Shown here piece after piece: positions 12,841-21,945 of a DNA stretch of 64,000 bases. The stretch is taken from contig CM055102.1 of NCBI GenBank assembly GCA_029204225.1, positions 3,652,827-3,716,826 of the forward strand. Reading direction: 5' to 3'. The notes beneath the pieces are model-generated. The model saw nothing but the letters and a program-made list of their open reading frames with translations. It did not search any database and had not been told where the DNA came from. The translations under genes and the position numbers were made by a program. Within the stretch, counting starts at the first letter, position 1. Every line of letters starts with the position of its first letter. Source of the stretch: Diphasiastrum complanatum. Its lineage: Eukaryota > Streptophyta > Lycopodiopsida > Lycopodiales > Lycopodiaceae.

Positions 12841-13842
12841 TGCCGAAGGTGCCCTAATGGAAAAGCGAAGGTACCCTATAAATCAAATATTAAGGCATTT
12901 GTCAGAGTGTCGCATTTGTTGCATCTTCAACAACGTTCATTTCAGCGAAGGTTGACATAGCGGCCTTCTCATGCTCATCCCATGCAATTGTGCAAACAGA
13001 TTTGACAACGACAACAGCCACCCACGATCTCCCACAGACAACACATTTACTTTGTACTTTCTTCATCTGCACACTTGTAAAATTATGTATATATATTGAA
13101 TACCATTTGCGTATTTTGCATGTGAGAGAAATTAAATGAGAAACAAGCAACAAGCATAACAGTATCAAAAGCTTATCAGAGATAGATGAAGTATATGCTT
13201 TCACGCATTGATTCTTTGTGTTGTCAGTAATAGGTTTATTCCTTTCACAGATTGGAATAGCTTTGCGAAGCACGCGGTTTCGTCCGCTATTTTGTTGTGC
13301 TCACCAACATTATTGACCTGTATATTTTGCTATACTTAATCTGATTACAGCTCTGTTTGTTCTGTGTTCAGATTTGTGTCAATATTGCTATGCTTTTCTA
13401 CATTCTATCTGACTCTCTTATTGCTTAATCTGGTAGTCTGTTCTTAGCGAATTATTATTAGTCTAGCTGTTCACGACTAATATTCAGTGTTGTTTTTTGC
13501 GACATTCACGACTGATTATCGGTCAAGCTCAGTTTAGCTCTTCACGAATAATTCGTGACTGATAATTTGTCTAGTTGTTTGCGACAAATTATCTTTCTGA
13601 TGTTTTGTTGCTTAATGTTTGGCTACGTAATCAAATCAAACATGATTTATATCACTAAAATTCTGTTCGTGTCTGATAGGCATAGTCATGCTTAGGGAAA
13701 GAGTGAGATAGCTCAGTCCGCTACGCATGAACACTTTCCGTTTGAGTTTGTTGAGTTTCGAGTTTCGAGTTCTCTTTTTTTCGTGTTCGTTTCTTTTCGA
13801 GCTACTTTTGTTTTCTCTCTCACACACCCTCTTTCTTCAACA
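12841..13842 (+). repeat. D-family LTR (copy E), 5' truncated
   Basis: It aligns with the interrupted 5' LTR of element D: 12,841-13,100 with 48,722-48,967, 13,205-13,245 with 54,361-54,402, and 13,247 onward with 54,669 onward. It ends in ctttcttcaaca like the D 3' LTR. Because E lacks the two insertions present in D, it shows the uninterrupted state and confirms both insertion sites. No internal copia sequence is attached, so it is a solo or truncated LTR. Confidence 0.75.
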
Positions 13843-14400
13843 CCCCTAAAGCAAGTACTGTATATAACTCCGTACAGGCTAATTTTTCCTATGTGTGGCT
13901 ACTGAACTAACCCAAGTAGCCAGCTACAGGATCAGTGCCCGATCAATATATCCTAACGGCGGGTCATCTCCTAATCACAACCATATACAGTAAACCAAAT
14001 AAGTTGTACAATAATTACATCGTCACATTTAGAGCTTACATAAAATGTATATCCGAATTAAGTCTGATTTCTATCTCAAACCCCATTTGATCTAATTTCC
14101 TTTGTATCTATTACCATCTATTCTATTCAGGTATCCATTTCAGAGTCCTAGACCTGGTTATTTTCATAGGAACCTGCTACAAATGAAGAACCTATAGAAA
14201 TACACAAGTTCAATACATGTTCAACATTTCACAAGTCAAACAAATGTTAAAGAGTCACCACTCTCAATATTTGACAATCCTTTGACTCAACAATCCTTCA
14301 ACTTAGTCGACAGTCGACACTCTTTGGGAGACATTCAAACCTAATGACTATAGCTCACGTCTCGGGAGTATCGTGACTTCTATCGAGACTTCACACCCAC
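13843..14400. other. Unassigned intergenic sequence
   Basis: No coding potential or repeat boundary recognised on either strand. Confidence 0.5.
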
Positions 14401-14978
14401 CAAATTGTCCGACTAGCCCAAAGGTTTGACGTGTAATAGAATACTTGCATGTATATATACCGCGTTAGATGCATAAATAGATAAGCTTAGATGTACTGAT
14501 CTATCAGATCACATGTATTGCGTCAATAGTTTCACTTGTTGAGTCACCTAGCACTATCGTTTAGTTCTAAACTGTTCTTCTAGGCTTGTATACTATTAAG
14601 TAGATTTTCTTACAACAATCTCATGTACATTTGCGTATTTTTTATCCTCTATGTTCTTCAAATCCATGTTTATTTTGTGAGTAGTTATTGTTGATTGTAC
14701 TTGTGTTCGTGAATCGAATGCTCCTTATTTTTCTTGTGTGTCTTCTCAACCGAGTCAATGTGTAGAATCACGGTTTTCCTTGATGCCTTCGAATTTTGTA
14801 GCTATGGTTGTCTAAGACACCTACTAACTCATCGATTAATTGAGTAGCTATGTTGTGACAAATGATTCTCAACATGGTGCTCTTCTTTCACTAGTCTTCC
14901 GTAGCGCTATTGAACACGATAGTCCAAAACTCTTGGCACTTCGAACTATCGTGTTTTTTTGCACCCATTTTCCCAACA
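14401..14978 (+). mobile_element. Probable 5' LTR of copia element G
   Basis: The right end (caaca at 14,978) abuts a copia primer site at 14,980-14,991. The left boundary is not certain. The region contains taaatag and tatatata boxes near 14,450-14,480, suitable for an LTR promoter. Confidence 0.5.
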
Positions 14979-14979
14979 C

Positions 14980-14991
14980 TGGTATCAGAAC
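14980..14991 (+). other. Primer binding site of element G
   Basis: TGGTATCAGAAC differs by one base from the common copia site TGGTATCAGAGC, complementary to the 3' end of initiator Met-tRNA. One base separates it from the LTR end. Confidence 0.75.
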
Positions 14992-15064
14992 TTGTACTGA
15001 TTGTCATAACATTTCCAATTGATTTTCTTTTCTAGGCATGTGGAGCAATTGTCTTTTAGAATCT

Positions 15065-15168
15065 GACTCATCGAGTGATTAAATGGCGACAACTTTTATA
15101 TGTGAAAGTATCACATGAAGATGATATTGTTGGAGAAATTTTTATGGGATGTGGTCAACGGAGCAACA
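15065..15168 (+). pseudogene. Copia Gag N-terminal fragment of element G
   Basis: The frame from about 15,106 reads KYHMKMILLEKFLWDVVNGA, matching residue by residue the Gag blocks at 317-526 and in element D. It is cut at about 15,168, where minus-strand integrase sequence of element F begins. An upstream stop in this frame shows decay. Confidence 0.7.
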
Positions 15169-15345
15169 CACCAAACGTACCACAAAGGTCATGAAATAGA
15201 AGCCTTTACCTAAGGACATAGTCCTCAAAAGCCCACATAAATCTGTGTGGATCAAATCCAGAATGTTATTTTCCCTAGCAACACCACCTTTATATTGAAC
15301 TTCTCTCGATGTTCCTTTCCATACACACATGATTCGCACATCGAC
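15142..15345 (-). pseudogene. Copia pre-integrase/integrase N-terminal fragment
   Basis: It contains DLIHTDLCGLLRTMSLGKG and FYFMTFV, the copia integrase entry motif (H[ST]D[VL]CGP...SLGG..YFLTF) that carries the first catalytic Asp. Upstream, between 15,345 and 15,600, are degraded pre-integrase sequences with stops. The protein ends at the junction with element G. Confidence 0.75.
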
Positions 15346-15601
15346 TTCAAGTGGTCTTCTATCATAGGCAATCCTCTCACCATTTCCAATTTCCTCATCA
15401 AACTAAGGCTTCCTAAGTTCAAGTGACCAAGCCTCTTATGTCACAGTTCAGTTTGCGATAGAATGGACGAGATAATTCCATGTTGTCCCTTGATTGTAGC
15501 ATTCAACCTATACATTTTAGTGTTGGGCTCCCTTATACCATCCAAAATAAATTTGAACTTTTAGTTCACATCCATCACAAAGCAATGATCATGGGCAAAT
15601 T

Positions 15602-15868
15602 CTACTTATAACTTTGATCAGTAATGACACCAACAAAAAGTAGATTTTTCTTCAAACCAAGTATGTAAAGTACCTCCCTGATCATCCTGCTTTTGCCATC
15701 AGGTAGTTGAATTGAAACGGTGCCTATCCCCTTGATCTTGCACACATCACCATTTGCTTGTGAAACAGATGTTCCATTATCCAACACTTTCAAGCTACTG
15801 AACCAATCCTTGTTACCTGTCATGTGTCTTGTGACTCCCGAGTCAATGTACCACGCTTGATCATCTTA
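15602..15868 (-). pseudogene. Copia aspartic protease fragment
   Basis: On minus the frame reads AWYIDSGVTRHMTGNKDWF, with the catalytic DSG triad (here DSGVTRHMT, close to the usual DSGAT.HMT). It continues through a GIGTVSIQLPDG segment and a VLYI..LKKNLLFVG block typical of the C-terminal half of copia protease. A stop separates it from the gag ORF at the boundary. It would cleave the Gag-Pol polyprotein. Confidence 0.85.
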
Positions 15869-16462
15869 ATTAGATGACAATGCTGATATGAAGATGTTGG
15901 AGTCTTCAATCTCACCTTCGTCGACAAGGTTACCTGCTTGCTTTGGTTTTCCCTTGCCTGATTCTGCCAAGAATTTTCGACATTCACTCTTCCAATGGTC
16001 CTTTTTACTGCAATGGAAGCACTTGCTCTTCTTCTTGGACTTGCTGGAAGATCCTTCATCCTCCTGAGTCTTGGCGAATTGTTGCTTAGACTTCTTCTTG
16101 CCCTTGCCCTTGCCTTGTTTTTGGCGTGTTGCAAGTGCCTGATCATCAATGTTTTGATGTCTAGCTTTCACCATTCCTTGTCGTTGCTCTTTCTGCTTCA
16201 AACTTCCTATGAGCTCATCAAAGGTTGGCAATCTTTCTCTTGATGTTATTCCGCTCACAGACATCTGATAGTGTTCTGCAATGCCACACAATGCATTGTG
16301 CACTAGCTCCACATCACATATGCGCTCACCAATAGAATGCAGTTCATCTCTCATTGTCTTGATTCTGGTCATGTACGTCTGAATATGCTCTCCTTGCTCC
16401 ATGTGGACACTATTCAGTTTTGACTTCAGAAACATGATTCTTGACGATCCCATGTTCACCAT
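15866..16462 (-). pseudogene. Copia Gag (UBN2) with CCHC zinc knuckle, N-terminally deleted
   Basis: A 198-residue ORF. Residues ~5-95 match the second half of the UBN2 domain (SSRIMFLKSKLN, HIQTYMTRIKTMRDEL, ELVHNALCGI). A Lys-rich segment follows, then a zinc knuckle CFHCSKKDHWKSEC (CX2CX4HX4C) near residue 140. The first half of Gag, present at 317-526, is missing: the leader homology runs directly into the mid-domain at the ATGGGA start, so an internal deletion removed the N-terminus. The frame is otherwise intact to the protease boundary. Confidence 0.85.
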
Positions 16463-16685
16463 TCCAAAACTATCTGAAATTGCAATCGTAGGCTAAAAAT
16501 AGCATGCCGAGGCCAACCGTGATGTCAGAAGTCGAGAATAATGACCTACACTTTTTTCTTACCAGGCCACCTGCCGCTTTTCCACCAAATTGAAAGCCAA
16601 ATTGGCGTCGCCTTCTGAAATGCACTCTGTCGCCAACTCCCAACTACGTGCCCAATGGAATGGTGAAATCACTTTTGGCGCTCTC

Positions 16686-18557
16686 CAAACACTTTCTTCG
16701 TTGAAATCACTCTATTTTGTGGTACCGTACTTGTAGGTACAGTCCGGGTGCCCTTCGTTTGGAGGTTACAGCATTTCGTTTGGGCCAAAATGGATAAAGG
16801 ACCCAAAAATAGAGATTTTTCTAGTTTTTGAACCGTTTCTTCAGAGTGAAGAAACTTCACCTTTCATAAACTTGGGACCCAACTCCAATTTCAACTTGAA
16901 AATTTTTATCGAAGTTGAATGGCCAATTTTCCTTCAATGGCCTTCAGGTCCTCACCCCTTTCACCTCGATCCAACGGGTTCTTCCAATCCAACGGCCCAC
17001 CTGACGTGCAATCATTATCGTTGATCTATATAGCTTGAGATCTGACGCGCTCAACCGCACTCCTTAAGTCGTTGAACCCCTTAATGCACTAAGAGGGGAC
17101 TCCTCTTCCTTGCACGAGCACGCCCGCGAGGTCTCTTCTCCTCCTCCCTGCTTGAAGCTGTTGTTTGAGAGTTTTTGTAAACATGTAAATCGAGATTCAG
17201 CTACCTCCAGGTCATGCGGCTGTCAGCGGCCTTCTGGCATCCTCTTACCAGTGCTAGGGCACCCTAGTTCAGCCTCTTACAAATTCAAAAGAGGTTCACA
17301 ATAGAGAGAAAATTTTGATTTTGTGCTTCCAAACTCCAGACCAAGGTTTTTCTCACAAATCTGATCTTGGCTTCTTGTTCACAGCTTCTGACAGGCCAAT
17401 CCTCTTTCTCTGAGGTTGCCCTATTGCTAGAAGTCTGATGCTTCAAACGGTTCTCAAAATGCTGTCCGTTTGAATGCACACCGATTTCAAATGCCAAGTA
17501 GCCTCCCTTCAAAATTTCAGAATTCTATTTTGCTCGGGTTTCGATTCAGCCGACAACTCTTATCTCCGAATCCTCACACAGTCTCAAGCTTAGCAAGTTT
17601 CTGTGTGCTAGAATCTGTCCGAACACTTTCTCCGTTGCAATCGCTCTGTTTTGTTGTATTGTACTTGCAGGTACAGTCCAGGTGCCCTTCGTTTGGAGGT
17701 TATAGCCTTTCGTTTGGATCAAAACGGATAAAGGAGGTGGATTTAAGGGGTTTTTCGCTTTTTGAACTATTTTTTTAGTTTGAAAAGACTTCAAACTTCA
17801 GTGAATTTGGACCCAACTCAATTTTCAATATGAAAATTTTTATTGAAGTTGAAGCCTGATTTGTCTTTCAACGCCCTTCAGGCCCCTTCAAGGCTCTTTT
17901 AAAACAATCCACTGGTTCTCTTGGATCCGATGGTCCAAATTCAATGCTAGAGGTTCGATCTCTATCATTGATCATGATGGACACTGATCCAACGATCCGC
18001 GCACTGTCTTCACTCCTTGCAGCCGCTGGCCCACCTTAGAACACTAAGAGGGGACTCCTCTTCCACGCGCGAATACACCCGTGAGATCTCCTCTTTTTTC
18101 CATCTCCTTGCAAGCTATGGCTGCAAGCTATAAACTAGTCCAATTCCTTAGCTGATCCACGACGCTCCACGGACTCTAAGAGGATTTGCTACTTTGCACT
18201 AGGGCGCCCTTCTACAGGCTTTTACAGCTTCAAAAACGGATCAATATAGAGAGAAAACTTCACTTTTATGCTTTCAAACCCTAGGCCAGAGTTTTTTCTC
18301 ACAACTTTGATCTTGGCTTGTTTTTCACAGCTCTTTGGCTGGCCAAATCAACTGCTCTAAGGTCACCCTACTACTGGAAAGCTGATGCTTCAATCCATTT
18401 GTCAAACAGTGTCAGTTCGAATTCACACCAATTGCAAACACCGAGCAACTCCTCTACGGAATTTTTCAGAATTCTGCTTCGTAGATTCTACTGACCAATC
18501 CTGTCACTGAATCCTCACATAGTCTCAAGCTTACCAAGCTTCTGTGTGCTAGAATAT
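16686..18557 (-). repeat. ~930-bp tandem duplication in the element F leader
   Basis: Two diverged units start at about 16,686 and 17,618 (spacing about 932 bp). Both begin with a ...aacactttct.cgttg...atc.ctct segment, carry 'ccttcgtttggaggtta', a 'taagaggggactcctctt' segment and a 'ctcacaaa/ctttgatcttggct' segment in the same order, and end at 'cttctgtgtgctagaat'. Divergence is considerable, so the duplication is old. Neither unit encodes a protein on the sense strand. Confidence 0.85.
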
Positions 18558-18673
18558 ATGCACCAGTGCTTCACTTTTCGTCTACAACCCGCCGTAAACC
18601 CCGAACTCTCAGAAGATAGTTCTCCCGAAGCTCTCTTCAACGGCGATGATGTACTGTGTACACTCCTTGTGCG

Positions 18674-18957
18674 GCTCTGATACCAACTTAGAATTTGCTT
18701 CGAACAGGAACACAAATCAAGCTACACAGTAACACAGACAAAAAACTCTCTCCACACCAAGCTCACGTAGCAACTATATTTTTCAAAATGAAAATACATT
18801 GTACATATAGTTCTTCACTCAGACAACCCATGCATGACCCAGGTTGCCGTTGATAGGATGCGTGTCCCGTCGACTCGCCTCATGGCGAGGCCAACTGATC
18901 CTTATCGACTGATAGGACCCACAGTACAGTAACACAATGATTCTACTTTAATTCTAA
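18674..18957 (-). mobile_element. 5' LTR and primer site of element F
   Basis: TGGTATCAGAGC on minus occupies 18,685-18,674, the expected copia primer site. The adjoining LTR extends right to about 18,957. Near both ends there are related TTAGAATT / AATTCTAA sequences, which may mark the termini. The exact LTR end is uncertain because a TG...CA pair is not clear. Confidence 0.6.
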
Positions 18958-19164
18958 CTAAGTGTGCGCTTGAAATCGATATCCGGAACAGAAATCAAAT
19001 TTTTTTTTATGAAAATCCACACCGGAAATGATGAATTTATAAAAAAAAACTCACATGTGTGAATGAGGTCCGAAAGAACATGTGTGACAAATGTCAGATC
19101 AATCATTCTTTGTATGGAGGAATATTCTCGACCAATCATCATATTCTGATTCATGCATGTGTCT

Positions 19165-19290
19165 GACCCCCACGTGGCCTCATTAGTGCGTCATAATGAC
19201 CTGTATGGACAATATACATGGACCACTTAAATGATGCCACGTGTTCGCAACCATTTTTCACACGTGCAAAAAACTTTTATAGATACCCCC
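19165..19290 (+). promoter_or_regulatory. Promoter-like region upstream of the H3-fusion pseudogene
   Basis: Two G-boxes (CCACGTGG near 19,171 and CCACGTGT near 19,238), a further CACGTG near 19,260, a CCAAT element upstream (about 19,132) and a TATA-like tttatagata at about 19,276 lie 320-480 bases before the ORF start at 19,614. ACGT-core elements are common in plant histone and light-regulated promoters. This is sequence pattern only. Confidence 0.35.
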
Positions 19291-19613
19291 ACCGAATTTT
19301 CATTTTTCCTCGCAAATTTTTCGTTTTTGACTCCCGATATCGATCTCAAGCATGCTCTCTATACGTTCTAATTCCGCCAGCACTCCCCGCGCTCAAGACC
19401 AATACCGCGATATAATCAATATCGCTTTCAACTGTGGAATTTCCTTCTTCTTTTTTTCTCTTGTATTCATGCGCTCAAAACCGATATTTAGTCCTGATAT
19501 CGATTTCAAGCGTCTTTCTTTCACAAATTTTTTTGTTTTCATTCTTTGCGCTTTGTTTTGATATTCAAATCAGAGACTTTTTTTCAATTATACTTCTTTT
19601 GTATCTTAGAATG

Positions 19614-20395
19614 ATGGCTAGGCCCGTGCCATTACCTCAGTACAGCCCTCCAGTGCCCGTGTTCCCCCTGGTAGTGGCCGTAGATGTGGCAAAAAGCAAG
19701 TCTGGCTAAGAGAGATAAAAAAACTCTAGAGATCAACTGAATTGTTGATCCTAGAGCTCCTTTCGGTTGCCATGACAACCATGCAGGTCTTATAAAGTGC
19801 TGCAGAAGATTTTCTGTCCCAGTTTTTTGCGGATTCCTGTTTTTTGGCTATGCATGGTAAGCGTGTTACCATCATGCCCAAGGATTTCATTATACTCAAA
19901 AGACTTCCGGACTGTTATTCAGGTTTTCATGTGGATAACGCCAGCACCTCTAGAGACCTGCCTTTGGATAGATCGGACTTGCCAACTACCTCAAGGAAAA
20001 AAAGGAAGCAAGTTGTCCCTAAGAAAGCTGGATCTCGAAGGCCAGCTGCTTTTCTTTATCCTAGAGTTATCCCTGGCAAGAGACCCCGCATCTTCTTGAG
20101 ATCTGAATCAGATGTTGGAGAATCTGATTTAGACACGAAATCATCCTCTCCTCCTCATGTTACTTGTCCAGCTCCTCAAAAGGTTTCTTCACCGAAAGTG
20201 ATGATAACCCAAGAGCAGCTTGACAAAATAACTGAAAAATCTATAAATAGTGTGTCTACATCTCTTTCTCTCCCTGCACATAATCTTTTTGTCAGAACTC
20301 CATACGATCCTAACCAGGTTTATTTTAATTTTGAACCTTATAAGCAATACGAGACTTATTTAGCTAATAAAATTGATCTGTTCGATAGTTAATTT
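19614..20395 (+). pseudogene. Histone H3-fold protein fused to a long tail, pseudogene
   Basis: From about 19,623 one frame reads LREIKKL, a stop, RSTELLI, then after a short region SAAEDFLSQFFADS and LAMHGKRVTIMPKD, continuing in frame as a 180-residue tail. These follow canonical H3 order: LREIRKYQKSTELLI, then EASEAYLVGLFEDT and AIHAKRVTIMPKD. The last 30 residues align without gaps, with about 16 identities. Around 16 residues of helix 1/loop 1/early helix 2 are missing. Both in-frame stops (TAG, TAA) fall where H3 has Gln, so each could be one C-to-T change. An early frameshift separates an MAR start. The tail is basic (SRKKRKQVVPKK), then Ser/Asp-rich, and ends in a block shared with 1.8-2.35 kb. 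Normal H3 stops soon after IMPKD...RRIRG, so the tail is not histone. CENH3 is less likely, because STELLI is the canonical H3 form. Confidence 0.7.
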
Positions 20396-20399
20396 GATT

Positions 20400-20660
20400 T
20401 TTTTTCTTTTAGATTCAAATAAAAGCTATAGATTAGGTCCCAAATTTTGTATAGAGTTGAAAGATAAAACTTCAGAGATTATAGATCTTATTGTAGAGCA
20501 TAATATTAGTTTGGATTCCCAATGAGTTGTTTTTGTTGTCAGTCCATGTTTCATGCCATGCAGTGAAGGCAAAAGAGGCCACATTTGAAAAGGCTGTATA
20601 TTTCATTGACTGCAGTCTAGTGGCAAAATTTTATTTGATTCCATATGAGAATAAGTAAGG
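20400..20660 (+). pseudogene. Further tail of the H3-fusion family
   Basis: After a stop at about 20,392 a shifted frame continues with SYRLGPKFCIELKD, a VEHNISLDS segment and a final ...AKFYLIPYENK. The order and spacing match the 1,972-2,346 ORF (YNISQDS ... AKLFMNPYASK). The protein therefore originally extended at least 80 residues beyond the present stop. Confidence 0.5.
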
Positions 20661-20795
20661 ATTGTTAGTTTGCATTTGTTGTCTTTTATTTGGATGATTG
20701 CTCCGGTTAAAATGGATTCTAATTTTTATTTTGATTATTATAGTCGGCATTGGAGCCTGAATATTCTTTCTGTAAAAATAAATAAGGAGGGAGTT

Positions 20796-21187
20796 TGTCA
20801 TGCCCATGACTGGTCTCAGGTAGCGTGTCCATGCTAGGGATCAGTAGACCAACAACCCGTAAGTTAATTGTGACTATAAGGGAATTGGGACCCTTATGTG
20901 TACATGGTCATAATTAATGGTTGTAGGCCTAAACACTTGATGGTGGATTTGTATGGGTCTATCAGTGAGTCATTGGGGAACTGGATGGCGTGGCCCAGAT
21001 AGGCTGCAGAGGTGTCCAGTGAGGTGTCATAGTGCACTACTAGTGGTGCATAGGCCTTGGAGGGTATAAGTATACCTGCTGGGCTCTCACTAGTGTATGT
21101 TTGATAGCATGACCAATGGCAGGATGCTGCTGGTGTGATGTCATACTCCTCTTTGTGATTGATCCATAGCTTGGGGGCTAGATCCGT
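20796..21187 (+). repeat. Gypsy-type LTR, left arm of a palindrome
   Basis: It starts TGTCATGCCC, a start common in plant Ty3/gypsy LTRs, after a purine tract (aaggaggg). The 392 bases are mirrored with a few differences by 21,291-21,683. A third copy is at about 36,742-37,120. LTR sequence continues past 21,187 into the spacer, as the third copy shows. Confidence 0.85.
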
Positions 21188-21290
21188 TCGATCTAGGTTT
21201 GGTTGGGTTGGTTTGTCCAGCATCAGGTTCCCTTGTGTTGCTTGTGATTGGCATGCTTAGAATAGGATCCTGGTTTGAGAACTTTATATT

Positions 21291-21683
21291 AACGGATCTA
21301 GTTCCCAAGCTATGGATCAATCACAAAGAGGAGTATGGCATCACACCAGTAGCATCTTGCCACTGGTCATGCTATCAAACATACACTAGTGAGAGCCCAG
21401 CAGGTATACTTATACCCTCCAAGGCCCATGCACCACTAGTAGTGCACTGTGACACCTCACTGGACACCTCTGCAGCCTATCTGGGCCACGTCATCCAGTT
21501 TCCCAATGACTCACTGATAGACCCATACAAATCCACCATCAAGTATTTAGGCCTACAACCATTAATTATGACCATGTACACATAAGGGCCCCAATTTCCT
21601 TATAGTCACAATTAACTTACGGGTTGTTGGTCTACTGATCCCTAGCGTGGACACGCTACCCGAGACCAATCGTGGGCATGACA
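21291..21683 (-). repeat. Gypsy-type LTR, right arm of a palindrome
   Basis: Reverse complement of 20,796-21,187. On minus it begins TGTCATGCCC at 21,683, directly preceded (to the right) by a purine tract and the end of a gypsy polyprotein with chromodomain, so it is the 3' LTR of that minus-strand element, truncated at 21,291. Confidence 0.85.
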
Positions 21684-21689
21684 TTCTTC

Positions 21690-21945
21690 CTCCCTTATTC
21701 AAGTTCTATCCTCAGAACTTAAAACTGGGAAAGTTCCTCCTTAAGCTTCCTTCCAGTTACCAAGAATCGTCATCGTCTGTACATCCCTTCCATCGAACCA
21801 GATACTTGGGTAAAGACCAAGTAATTATTAGAGTATCTGTTTTGGCTTTATGGATTACCAAAGTGGCATTATGAACATTCGCGATACGAAATTTATTGTT
21901 CACTTTTGGTTGGCCGTATTTGCTAAAATAGAGATGACACGTCAA
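21690..21945 (-). pseudogene. Gypsy (chromovirus) integrase C-terminus with chromodomain
   Basis: On minus the frame ends in KYLVRWKGCTDDDDSW followed by a short tail. [YE]L[VI][KR]WKG.....[DN][ST]W is the chromodomain core found at the end of chromovirus integrases, where it directs insertion to particular chromatin. It is followed immediately by the polypurine tract and the LTR at 21,683, which is the normal order. Only about 60 residues remain open. The rest of pol is not recognisable to the right. Confidence 0.8.

Larger units (their letters stand above)
15142..18957 (-). mobile_element. Copia element F (minus), truncated in integrase
   Basis: Reading right to left: LTR (about 18,957-18,687), primer site (18,685-18,674), ~2-kb leader with a tandem repeat, gag (16,462-15,866), protease (about 15,868-15,602), and the start of integrase (to about 15,142). 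Integrase core, RT, RNase H and the 3' LTR are absent, apparently replaced by element G in the opposite orientation. Confidence 0.75.
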
